Source: Sparassis latifolia
Taxonomy: Eukaryota > Basidiomycota > Agaricomycetes > Polyporales > Sparassidaceae
Length of the DNA: 64,000 nt
Direction of reading: 5' to 3'
Assembly (NCBI GenBank): GCA_018466975.1
Contig: CM031559.1
Span: 1,612,001-1,676,000 of the forward strand
Shown: positions 24,101 to 33,608 of the stretch, piece by piece
Position numbering within the stretch: the first letter of the stretch is position 1
Layout of the letters: every line of letters starts with the position of its first letter
Notes under the pieces: model-generated
What the model saw: only the letters and a program-made list of their open reading frames with translations
Database searches by the model: none
What the model was told of the DNA's origin: nothing
Program-made: the position numbers and the translations under genes

Positions 24101-24150
24101 TGCATCGTTGGCTGATGTCAGGATGTGCAATGAGTGCTTACTCTGCCTGA
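21118..24150 (+). pseudogene. CxC2-type KDZ transposase (K1), central and C-terminal parts
   Basis: Continuation of the K1 transposase. 21118-21765 carries the rest of the CxC2-like cluster (PFHWIDVWNGEFFDKVDLS, LCLGHYGACCPYV, THWCHCLGAPGRIFQMLHAG, GAYNYIYALRRLSNN). 22234-22635 carries the KDZ core (TYDITCIYKVN, LLSKLHMLTHNEVCQ, THGESVKHLWAEHNQARLS, GAGHHHDALNDIHNYWNWQK), with candidate catalytic Asp and Glu in YDITC and GESVKHLW. 23213-23437 carries the LPSDFSSGERKTFVLEIL segment. 23833-24150 carries the C-terminal helical part (EWFRARANKHCHDKEV...YGRKAAECEVTF) and ends with TGA. Several frame changes and stops, for example between 21,950 and 22,230 and around 22,630-22,930, show that it is decayed. 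This class of transposase acts in the nucleus on its element's ends. Confidence 0.75.
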
Positions 24151-24199
24151 CAAAGCTCAAGGGGGTTACTACTGCCGTGGGTAGCAAGAGCAAGCACGG

Positions 24200-24665
24200 A
24201 TGAAGCAGCGGCATGAGCTTGATCGGAGCACGGGTAGTTTGGGATGAGTCAATGTGAGCAGGTAAGTGATGGATTATTCTGAGATAATCAGAGCATGGGT
24301 AGTTTGCCACGAGTCAATGTGAGCGGGTAAGCAATAGATTATTCTGAGATAATCTGTAATGGAGATGATCTTAGTTGAGATAATCTTGTACTGAATAATC
24401 CTGTTTGCTATAATCCAACCTGAGATGATCCCACTTGATAGACAGGATTATCTTCAGCTCAGCCTGCTAAAGATAATCTCGGTGGTTTGGATTATCTTTG
24501 GCTCAGCCTGTTAAAGATAATCTCAGTGGTTTGGATTATCTTCGGCTTAGCCTGCTAGGGATAATCTTGGTAGATTATCCTTGTACATGACCTGCTTATT
24601 AAACCCAGATTTAATCCTTATTTGTAACTTATATCCACTAAAGATAATCCCTTATAACTGACATC
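24200..24665. repeat. GATAATC/GGATTATC motif array (right edge of K1 block)
   Basis: Dense array of GATAATC, GGATTATC and GATTATT motifs on both strands, including a tandem unit GGTTTGGATTATCTTTGGCT followed by CAGCCTGTTAAAGATAATCT present about three times (24,430-24,560). The inverted outermost sequence AGATAATCCCTTATAA mirrors TTGTAAGGGATTATCT in the left array (253 and 312). The array directly follows the stop codon of the KDZ gene. Interpreted as the right subterminal region of the K1 element. Confidence 0.6.
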
Positions 24666-24851
24666 ACTGTTTGTACTGCAACATTAAACACACAGAAAAT
24701 GTCAACATTGTCCAAGCAGTATGTAGAACAAGAAAAGGACATACAGTACTTGTACAGTACTGTACACTAGAGCAACACTTCAAGAGAGTACCAAGAGTGT
24801 CAACTTATGACTATGTAGTAGCACCAAAAACACTAAGAAAGGCTGATTACT
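24666..24851. other. Short unassigned spacer
   Basis: No supported gene. Contains a palindromic GTACAGTACTGTAC at about 24,750-24,770, of unknown meaning. Confidence 0.4.
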
Positions 24852-25884
24852 GCCAAATTGACAGTCCACCAGTGCCTAAGCCTGGAAACGTCATGCGCGA
24901 GCCGAACCTGCTGAACCTGCAGAACAGCGCCGAGAAGGACCCTGTGAACTGAAGGCCGTGACATGAAGGGCAGGGCGCAAGGGGGGCGTGAGAGGGAGCG
25001 GCGCGGGAGAAGCAGGCAAAAACCATGGTGGGAGGGTGCGCGGTGCGCACGTCGAATATATCCGCCCTTTTTCCAGGCTAGGGAGGGCCAGGAAGGAGGG
25101 GCGCGTTCAGTAGGGAGGGTCAGGGAGAACAGACAGGCACCCTGGCGTCACCCAAAGGGGGAGGCCCCACAAGCGCCCTGCTGGACTATAAATGCGCCCA
25201 TCAGGACTGTAAATCTGGCAGCCTGAAGCAAGCTGGAGTGGGGGCTGAATCTCGCAGGGAACCATGCCGCAGCCCCCCACGAACATGTGGCATCAGCAAA
25301 ACCCAACTTTTCTTGCAGAGCTATTTTGACTTTTTGGTCTTACAACCCTTATCTAAGGCGATAAGTCTTCAAATAAGTATTAATAAGTCTGATTTCAGAC
25401 AGTCATGTAATATGCATGCCCTTTTTGACCTTATATCCTTAAATAAGGACCATAAGTCCATTTAAGTCATTTAAGTACCCTTTTAAGTAAAAGTTGGGTT
25501 TTGCTGATGGGCTGACCGACAGATTTACAGTCCTCAAATTTACATCCCCTCAGTGAGCTCCGAGTCCCCATCAAGCTCCAGCACTACCTTCTGCCAGCGG
25601 TGCCACCCATATGTTTAGTTCATAATCCCATTAATTTATTCTGTACCTAGTTTACTGCATATATATTTCTCTACACTCACACTGCCCTGCCGGAGCCTTA
25701 TCTACTGCATTGCGGTTCACCAACCTTCACGTGCAGCATGCACATGTTCTCTCACATTTTTTCATCCACTCAGGCTGGTTGGGGACTTGCGCTCACGCGA
25801 CGCGTGTGGACAGATTAGGCAGGAGGGACTGTAAATGGACTGTAATTCTGCGCGTGACCAGCGTGACAGGACTGTCAATCTGGC
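24852..25884. mobile_element. TIR element of about 1.03 kb (or two adjacent short elements)
   Basis: The left end GCCAAATTGACAGTCC (24852-24867) and right end GGACTGTCAATCTGGC (25869-25884) are inverted with one mismatch. Related end-like motifs occur inside: GGACTGTAAATCTGGC (25204-25219) and GACAGATTTACAGTCC (about 25519-25534). The block may therefore be two short elements side by side, or one with strong subterminal repeats. No clear target duplication was found. The 24,960-25,190 part is G-rich and non-coding. A 219-bp MITE is nested inside. Confidence 0.6.
25291..25509. mobile_element. 219-bp MITE with 21-bp perfect TIR
   Basis: CATCAGCAAAACCCAACTTT, extended by one T, at 25291-25311 is the exact reverse complement of 25489-25509. 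The interior has repeated ATAAGTC and TTTTTGACCTTAT-type motifs near both ends. No clear target duplication beyond GG-type flanks. Nested in the 1-kb TIR element, hence younger. Confidence 0.8.
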
Positions 25885-26193
25885 GGAGGAAGATAGGGCT
25901 CATTCATACACGACTAGCCTCACGTGATCCAAGATGTCACACTTGGGGGAGATTTCCTTTAAAAATGCAACTACTCATGCTACACTGCATTTAGGCCATA
26001 TCTGCTTCCCCAGAATGTAGAGAAACTCACTGTGGTCAATGTGGGGAAGCATATTTATTTTTTTTGACCTGGGGACCGAGGAGATACCAAAACCATGTCG
26101 GGATTAGGCTTATTCTGAAGCTTCAAATGTGCCACTTACGTCCTTTTTAGGAATTTCACGTGATATATCACTTAATGTCATGGACGCTCAAAT
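25885..26193. other. Unassigned stretch
   Basis: No convincing gene or repeat. The right part (about 26,160-26,193) may be the 5' portion of the degenerate coding sequence that resumes at 27,012, because the hAT MITE between them is flanked by a clean target duplication. Confidence 0.4.
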
Positions 26194-26201
26194 CAGTCGT
26201 G

Positions 26202-27003
26202 TAGTGTTGCTGCAAGGTAAGGCACCTCGGAGGTAAGGTGCACCTCACCTTTGCCGGCATTTCAGCACGTCACCTCGAGTTACCTCGAGCTGACCTCGAA
26301 CTACCTTGGAGGTAACAATGTCCAGATAAGGAAGGTGCAGGCTGGTCACGTTCACAATGCATCGCCGGTCTGAGACTGCAGTGTCGCAATGCTTTGAGAT
26401 GCCAGGAGATGCATTGCAAAGGAATACGTAGACTAAAATATTTGTTACAAGCAACTGCCAGTGCTGTGCCAGCTCGAGCATGATCCAGGCTTATTTAAGT
26501 AGTTGGTTCTGTAATGAGGCTTACTCCTGCTGATCGGTGTGCTTGTGCATTGCTGCCAGACTCACAGGCAGGACTTTCTGACAGTCCGTAGTGCACTGTG
26601 CTGGATGCTCTACCTGTCCAGGCATGCAAGAATTCCTGCTAGTTGCTGGCTGCTCAAGTTCTTGCTTCGACAGGAGTGTACTACGATGACTGGCTGACAA
26701 TAAAGGATGTTCTCCCTGATGCTACTCCTGCTGAGAGTCATTGGCTCTTGATGGCAAATAGTGTTGACGAATTGATGCGGCTTTTCCTATTATTAGTACT
26801 ATAGCCGTAGAATACAGAAATTGTAATGATTGTTAGTCCATCAACAATCTACAGTATGTCACCTAGCAACCTTTCTAATACACTAGTAATGTGTAAGGGA
26901 TCCAAAAGCGGTGAAGCTACCTCCAGGTAAGGTCACCTCGAGGTAACCGGGTAACCCAATCCGGCACCTCGAGGTACCTTGACCTCACCTTGCAGCAACA
27001 CTA
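26202..27003. mobile_element. 802-bp hAT-type MITE
   Basis: Ends TAGTGTTGCTGCAAGGT and its near-perfect inverse (ACCTTGCAGCAACACTA), flanked by a perfect 8-bp duplication CAGTCGTG (26194-26201 and 27004-27011). TAGTG fits the hAT YARNG terminus. Both subterminal regions hold many ACCTCGAGGT, ACCTCGAG and GAGGTAAC motifs. No coding capacity. A hAT transposase elsewhere would be needed in trans. Confidence 0.93.
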
Positions 27004-27011
27004 CAGTCGTG

Positions 27012-27806
27012 TATGAACGCGCTCAGGGGGCACCCACCAGGACTTTCCATGACTCCAACCGGTGTGGTTGTTGTCCCTCCACTGGTGTACAGGGTCCATT
27101 TCTATCTTTTTCAAGCACTTTCACTCAACTTTCTGATTACACATAACCTGGGCCACTTTGTGCACTCGGAATCTCGGGATATGTTCTTCACATGTGTATA
27201 CAGTACCTCCAGCAAAACTTTGAGATATTCCTCCGCTGTTTGAGTTCACAGCCATTGTTGAGGGTAGTAGCATTCAGGCTTTGGACCCGATGAGATAAGA
27301 TAAAGAACATGACGCTGTGCATCCCTTTCCTTCATATCTTCCAATGCACATATCAGACATTTCCGTCCTCAATCCTGGATATCCACCCGTACTACTCACG
27401 CTCAGAACCGGTGAACAAGCATGGGCACATTACAATTCATCATCTGGGAAGTATGAAGACCAATGTCCCTATCCATTGCTCTCTCTGTCCTCCCACAGCA
27501 TCGGGTCAACCTTGGACCATATGGAAGTACAACACACTGTTCCACATCACTATGGAGCACTCGAAAGAGGATGGAACACTACCACCAATTGCCCCGCAAC
27601 TTCTCATGGACTTGCATATCTCACAAGCCAAAGAAGCATTCATGGAGATTGACGAGCAGGTTACTGAAGAGTGGAGGTTGGAAAATGGAATTCTGAATAC
27701 CGATGTGATAGAAGAGATGCGCGAAGAGCTCGTGCAGAAGAGGAATAGAGCACCATCGATAGTAGTTAAACAGCCTCGCAGGAAGGTGGCAAGGTATGGT
27801 ACTTAG
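27012..27806 (+). pseudogene. Zinc-finger-like hypothetical protein (degenerate)
   Basis: Plus-strand blocks: 27013-27100 (MNALRGHPPGLSMTPTGVVV), then 27330-27450 (ISDISVLNPGYPPVLLTLRT, EQAWAHYNSSSGKYEDQCP), then 27463-27806 in a shifted frame. The last block reads VPIHCSLCPPTASGQPWTIW, KYNTLFHITMEHSKEDGTLP, LLMDLHISQAKEAFMEID and ends RRKVARYGT. The C-x2-C...H-x4-H pattern (CSLC...HITMEH) suggests a C2H2-like zinc-binding fold of a kind common in uncharacterised agaricomycete proteins. At least one frameshift is needed at about 27,455. Upstream it is split by the 802-bp hAT MITE. Function unknown. Confidence 0.5.
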
Positions 27807-28565
27807 TAGTAGATCTATGGTGTTATCTCATCTATTTCCATATTGGGCTCGGGGGGTAGGAGATCCAGTGTACGGGGTCCTCCTCTTCACTTTTTCAGGT
27901 TGAGGTCGATAATTTCCCGGCTGGTTGCCCCCTGAACGAGCCCTATCTTACCAGAATGAGTTAGTCTTAGTTATCAAAACTCCTTGCATAAAAAAGAGTC
28001 TGTCATCTATTTACACATATTTATGTGCATCATACGGAGCTAGTAGAGGCGCGATACGAAATCCCTCGACAAGGCCCTCCTCCAGTTCCTGGAGTCGGGG
28101 ACCACATCGTTTATGCCCGGCAAGATCCGAAAATGTTACTGATACGATATGCTGTGACTCATACGTTTACAACTGCATACGTGTTTACCGTCACATTTTG
28201 GAGCCTCCCCAGACTGTGGTCCGGCGCTTCAGCCAAGATGAAGCACCCAGGGCTGGAGCCAATAGCAGCAGTGTCTGATTGGTTCCAACCCACATCACGT
28301 GTATTTTCCCCAATACGCGCGCAAGTACAGACACGCCAGTATCGTATAAGGGAATCCCCATAAGCAGCACCACAAATACGAGCTGTACAGTATTTCCCAC
28401 GTACTTTTATGGCCGTAACCATATACAGTACATTGCGAGCCCTAATCCCAACCCATAATTGACGCGGCATCTTCTGCAGTCCGTCCTGCACAGATATTTA
28501 TAGTTGTTTGTTCCTGGTAACTGTTATCTCTCCCTCCCAGCACCTAATCATCCCATGATCAGCTA
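27807..28565. other. Unassigned stretch
   Basis: No supported gene. Short frames here overlap on both strands and lack recognisable motifs. One frame (28,025-28,180) reads HHTELVEARYEIPRQGPPPV and could be an exon remnant, but no continuation was found. Confidence 0.35.
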
Positions 28566-28609
28566 CTAATTAGTGGCATCACACAGGTGCACGTGTGCCA
28601 CCTAATTAG
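28566..28609. repeat. Short imperfect palindrome
   Basis: CTAATTAG at 28566-28573 and again at 28602-28609 are the outer ends of an imperfect inverted repeat: CTAATTAGTGGCATCACAC against GTGTGCCACCTAATTAG. It could be a tiny MITE relic or an operator-like palindrome. No further support. Confidence 0.55.
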
Positions 28610-28789
28610 TGTAGATCCCTCTTATCCTCTTACCCATGGAGAAAGTGCTGGAGAGTGTGGGTACTTTGAGCAATCCTGCGCATCGGATGCCGGCTATCTC
28701 CCACCGGCATCATTGGCGGTGCCGACGAGCCGGTTCCCGCCACCTCCTGATGAGGGCCTTGGCCGCTCCCCACCATCAAGCACGTGCCT

Positions 28790-29165
28790 CCTCCCATCGG
28801 GCACTCTGGAAGCTGCCCTCCACCCTCCTGCTGCGCGCTTCTTTCCAAATTTAACTTCCCACGTGTCCGCGTCGCTGCCGCCACCCGCCTCACAGTGCAG
28901 GACGTTGGCCACGACACTTAACACACACTATATTGGTCTAGTCCTCCCGTCGGGCACTCTGGAAGCTGCCATCCACCCTCTCACTGCGCGCTTCTTTCCA
29001 AATTCAACTTCCCACATGTTCATGTCACTGCCGCCACCCGCTCACAGTGTAAGACGTTGGCCTCGAGATTCAACTCACATTATACTGGTTTAGTCCACCT
29101 GCCACACGCTCCGGAAGCCGCCCTCCGCGTGTCCGACGTGCGCTTCCTTTCCAAATTCAACTTCC
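28790..29165. repeat. Tandem repeat of about 152 bp, three copies
   Basis: Units start at about 28,793, 28,945 and 29,097. Each contains CACTCTGGAAGCTGCC (degenerate in unit 3), GCGCGCTTCTTTCCAAATT, CAACTTCCCA and GCCGCCACCCGC. The third copy is most diverged and joins the 5' region of the K2 transposase gene. Non-coding. Confidence 0.8.
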
Positions 29166-29370
29166 CATGCCTCTGCCTTCCGTCGTCACTGTTCCCCTGA
29201 CCATCGCTGCTGCTTTCCGCACAGCTACCACGATCCACCACGCTGTCCACTGCTATATCCCTTGTAACTCGAAAACTTCCTGCTGCCCCGTGTTGTTTGA
29301 GCAGCAGCGCCTCTTGTGCACTTCCCATACCCTCTTGTCCTTCTCTCTGCGCACATCGGCAATGCTATGG

Positions 29371-30395
29371 CCCGCAACAGAAAGATGAGGAGCACCTTGT
29401 CGGCCACAGTCAATATCTGTGTAGGCCGCGGTTTTGGGAAGAAGAGCACCGCTATGGTCGATCATGTCAATGAAGGTCCACAGCGATGAGCACAAGCCCT
29501 TTGATACCGCTGAGAGCAGATTGCAGGTAGGTGTGATCATCCTATGTTCTTTCATCGTAGCTTATGCTACCTCAACACAGGAATGACGTTCGAGGACCGC
29601 CAAACTCTCAAGGACCTTGAAGACAGTCTGTTGAGTACTAGCCATCTCGAAGACTCAAGCCGCAAAGATCAGGAGATGCTGGATTCAATTCCGCCGGGAG
29701 AAGAAGCAATGTTTTTCAGTAATGCAGGTGGTGAGCAGAAGTTATGCAGGGAAATCTTCGTGGAGACAGGCAAAAGGTGCGCATCTACCCATCCGCCCAC
29801 TTATCAACACTGATGATGCATCATAGGAAATGGAAAGATGTGCACACTCGCTGAGATCGGACTAGCATATGTATACGAGAATGGCAAGAACAGCGCACCG
29901 AGCTCATTGAGGCCTACATGGCATGGAAGGCTGGTACACCGATTGCAGCAGCAGATCCAGATGCAGAGCCATGGGGCATGTACACGGTGGACTTTTTTGG
30001 TATGTTCAGTGTCGCTGCAGTTCTCCATGAACTGATAGTTTCTCTAGATGTGCGCGATCAAACGTTCGTTTCCCTTACCCCTGCGACTCAAGCAAATGTC
30101 TCCCTCGCGCGCAATGGCTACTTTGGCATGGCTCCTGTGAGGCCAACAGTAGCAGTTTCATTCAGAGCCCTCGAAGCATATCGCCAATTACACCGTGTCT
30201 GCCCCCGCCTCAGTATTCAAGGCCAGGTGCGAGCATTGTGCTTTCTGCACTCAGTGAGTCTTCATTTTCTATCACGTACTCGCATTAACTCTTACCAATA
30301 TAGGTTCCATTTCGACGCATTCGTCGACCAGTTCAGTATAGCCTATGATGTGTACCTTGACATTCTCCATGATGTCGGCACTCTCATCAGCATTG
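29371..30395 (+). pseudogene. KDZ transposase (K2), N-terminal part
   Basis: Candidate start at 29,371 (MARNRKMRSTLSATV...). The frame shifts near 29,475 to VHSDEHKPFDTAESRLQ, followed by a GTAGGT...CAG intron and MTFEDRQTLKDLEDSLLS, IPPGEEAMFFSNAGGEQKL. After another intron comes RKWKDVHTR with an in-frame TGA (about 29,851), then EWQEQRTELIEAYMAWKAG and MYTVDFF. Next is PVRPTVAVSFRALEAYRQLH, VCPRLSIQGQVRALCFLH and the AFDVYL-equivalent (DVYLDILHDVGTLISIELG). These motifs match the N-terminal region of fungal KDZ transposases. The coding sequence is cut at 30,403 by the 30.8-kb element and resumes in frame at 61,201. Confidence 0.72.
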
Positions 30396-30428
30396 AGTTG
30401 GGCCACTTCAGGGTACCTCCTATCCCTA

Positions 30429-30472
30429 GCTCTTAGCCTCAATATAATCTACTGTTTGTTGTGGCTAAGAGC
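30429..30472. repeat. Subterminal inverted repeat of element A, left end
   Basis: GCTCTTAGCC (30429-30438) and GGCTAAGAGC (30463-30472) are inverted, lying about 25 bp inside the terminus. The mirrored copy is near 61,125-61,168 at the right end. Same position and sequence class as in the 3.1-kb, B and C elements. Confidence 0.8.
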
Positions 30473-31639
30473 CTCTCAGGGGGTGGTCTGCCCATGGGAT
30501 TAGTGCATGGCCCACTGGTCCTGTGGGACATCTCACAGCTGAGGAGGTCCTGAAGTGGGAGCTACTTGAGGGTACTATCTGAAAGGGCCCATGGGCTCTA
30601 TATCTTTCCTGTTGTCTAGGTTCTCCCATGGACCTCCCTTGCATTATTACTGGTTAAAGGGTATCAGGGGGGATTCTGGACCTCCTATAGTCTGGTATTT
30701 TTCACTTTCTAGCTTATATCTTATTGTACTGTAGGTCTTATGCTACTTGCCCTCTTCTTACTGTGCATTCTAGAACTATATGTGTGCAGCTGTGAATGCA
30801 AATTCAGAATTTCACAGATATATATTTGCATCTAATCATGGTATCACTTCAGGGTACCCTTCCGACCTAGCTCTTAGCTTCAACATAATCTATATTGTGT
30901 CATGGCTAAGAGCTTCTCAGGTGTCAGACTGACCATGGTATCTATGTAAGTCCCATGGCCTTATAGGGGAAGTACCTGACCAAGGGAAGGCCATGAAGGG
31001 CTAATACCTAGGGACATCCAATAGTCATCCTGTTTAACCCTGTGTTGTCCTATTGCCATGGGAAATCCATGGAGGTCCTTGGTCATTGTCACTTGTCACA
31101 TGGTGGTAGGGGTCAATATGTATTTCCCGCTCATTATTTCTCTGCCAAATTGGCAGCCACTGGGACTGTATACCTATCGTAGATGCTTTCTACATATACT
31201 GTAAACACTGTTATCTGAATTTTATTGTAATGAAAATAGCTGCTTGCTGTCAGCTGTTACTTCTCACTTTTTGTGCTTGCTCCATCACATCGTATGAGCA
31301 AGGAGGAAATTATAGTCTAGAACAGCACGCTGGCTGAAGTGTGAGCATCAGGTCTACTCAAATCACTAGTCTCAGTTATAAGCAAGGCTTGCATTGACAC
31401 ATAGGATGTTCTTACTAGTGATAACAAGTAAGGAGGACATGAGAAACTGCTGAGCAGCACCTCAACAAGAAAGTGAACTAGGTAAGGAGGATGTGAGAAA
31501 CTGCCGAGCAGTATCTGAACAAGAAAGTAACTAAGTAAGGAGGACGTGAGAAACTGCGGAGCAGTATCTCAACAAGAAAGTGAACTAAGTCTGCACCTTT
31601 TGCAAACTATCAATATTAGTCTCTGACACAATGATATCA

Positions 31640-32076
31640 TGTCCAAAGGGTGCACACTCCTCTCTTAATTGTGCCAAAGTTGTAGGTCATTCCAGTGCGG
31701 CAGCCTCAGCAGCTTCCACCAACTGCTGTGTCTTCTCTTCCTGTACATCCACCTGTATGTGGGTAGCAAGCACCAATATCTCAAGTGCAGACACCTTTGC
31801 TTCAAGATTTAGGATCGTCGACTGAGCATTTGTATGCTACATCTCCAATGAGTGAGACAGTTCGAGCACAGACTCAAGCTGCTTTGACAGTGTGTTGAGG
31901 CGTTCAGTGACATCCTCTGAGGAAGAAGCAGGAACATGGGGGACAGGTGGAGACAATGGCGAGTGCAGATGAGCATGAAGGTGAGACAGGTCTGAGTTGC
32001 CACCTTGAAGATGGATGGGATGCGAATCATGGTCCTCATCATTGTCACTCATGCCCATCCCAGTTGGCTCAGGCAT
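31640..32076 (-). pseudogene. Coiled-coil protein fragment in left arm of B1
   Basis: Minus-strand frame reading MPEPTGMGMSDNDEDHDSHP, PPVPHVPASSSEDVTERLNT and LSKQLESVLELSHSLEM, followed by a stop. After it come NAQSTILNLEAKVSALEILV, ATHIQVDVQEEKTQQLVEAA and another stop. Leucine-heptad spacing and abundant E/K/Q suggest a coiled coil. It is similar to coiled-coil proteins common in mushroom genomes, but I cannot name it. Stops break it. An inverted copy is present in the right arm at 44,765-45,200. Confidence 0.55.
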
Positions 32077-32342
32077 TCTTGGGCACCCTAACTCCTCCCT
32101 TCTCCACCTTCAGTCTTCTTCCTCTTGCTCAGTGGCTAGCTGTTCTTCATCCTCTTCATCAACTCATTCCAGTTTATGTGGGACAACTGTCGCAATGCTA
32201 CGTGCATTATCATCATCTCCGAGTAAATCTCCGTCATAATTCATTTTGTCCTGATGCTGCCGCTGGTGAATAGGACTGCCATTCTGGTGCTGTCTGTACA
32301 CCTATCAAGCAGGTTCTGCGCACCAGCTGGGCTGTCCACAGT

Positions 32343-33450
32343 CATACATGGATCTCCTGACAGGTTACTCCAAGGAGCTACATCTCTCCTGTATGGGCCT
32401 ATGGATGTCCCAGAGGGCCATGGCACTATACATGGATCTCCCGACAGGTCACTCTGGGGAGTTACATCTCTCCCGTATGGGCCTACGGATTTCCCAAAGG
32501 GCTATCACAACATATGTGGATCTCCCAACAGGTGATTCTAGGGAGGTACATCTCTCCCGTATGGGCCTACAGATGTCCCAAAGGGCAATGCCAGTCTGCA
32601 TGGATCTCCCAACAGGTCACTCTGGGGAGTTACATCTCTCCTGTATGGGCCTACAGATGTCCCAAAGGGCAATGCCAGTCTTCACGTATCTCCCAACAGG
32701 TCACTCTGGGGAGTTACATCTCTCCCGTATGGGCCTACAGATGTCCCAAAGGGCAATGCCAGTCTTCATGGATCTCCCGACAGGTCACTCTGGGGAGTTA
32801 CATCTCTCCCGTATGGGCCTACGGATTTCCCAAAGGGCCATCACAACATATGTGGATCTCCCAACAGGTGATTCTAGGGAGGTACATCTCTCCCGTATGG
32901 GCCTACGGATTTCCCAAAGGGCCATCACAACATATGTGGATCTCCCAACAGGTGATTCTAGGGAGGTACATCTCTCCCGTATGGGCCTACAGATGTCCCA
33001 AAGGGCAATGCCAGTCTTCACGTATCTCCCAACAGGTCACTCTGGGGAGTTACATCTCTCCCGTATGGGCCTACGGATTTCCCAAAGGGCCATGGCAACA
33101 TATGTGGATCTCCCAACAGGTGATTCTAGGGAGGTACATCTCTCCCGTATAGGCCTACAGATGTCCCAAAGGGCAATGTCAGTCTTCACGTATCTCCCAA
33201 CAGGTCACTCTGAGGAGTTACATCTCTCCCGTATGGGCCTACAGATGTCCCAAAGGGCAATGCCAGTCTTCATGGATCTCCTAACAGGTCACTCTGGGGA
33301 GTTACATCTCTCCCGTATGGGCCTACGGATGTCCCAAAGGGCAATGCCAGTCTTCACGTATCTCCCAACAGGTCACTCTGGGGAGTTACATCTCTCCCGT
33401 ATGGGCCTACGAATGTCCCAAAGGGCCATCATATCTCCCAACAAGTTATT
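32343..33450. repeat. 84-bp tandem array, left arm of B1 (13 units)
   Basis: Thirteen 84-bp units built on AGGTCACTCTGGGGAGTTAC followed by ATCTCTCCCGTATGGGCC, or the variant AGGTGATTCTAGGGAGGTAC. The two unit types alternate in an irregular order. The unit length is divisible by three, so a 368-codon frame (32348-33454, plus) stays open with repeating HSGELHLSRMGLR / DSREVHLSRMGLR. This is probably a structural array, not a gene. Confidence 0.9.
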
Positions 33451-33608
33451 CTAGGGAGGTACAACACTCCTATCTGGGCAAATGGACATCCCAATGGCTA
33501 TGTCAGAGATATACAGACATACTTGGATTTCCGAAGTTGTATACCTCCCACTCATCTGTGCCACAGTTTTAACTAGACAATTTGAGCAATCCTACTTGTT
33601 ACAAAGTT
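33451..33608. other. Short spacer between arm array and transposase stop
   Basis: Degenerate last array-like piece, then 3' untranslated-like sequence of the B1 transposase. No gene. Confidence 0.5.

Noticed and set aside
24740..24780. GTACAGTACTGTAC palindrome as a regulatory operator
   Set aside because: Single short palindrome in AT-rich sequence with no neighbouring gene; not supportable.
32348..33454. 368-codon plus-strand frame (and 420-codon minus-strand frame at 43231-44493) as genes for a repeat protein
   Set aside because: Both are produced by 84-bp tandem units divisible by three, other frames are also open, and the arrays lie in the structural arms. Kept as repeats and raised only as a hypothesis.
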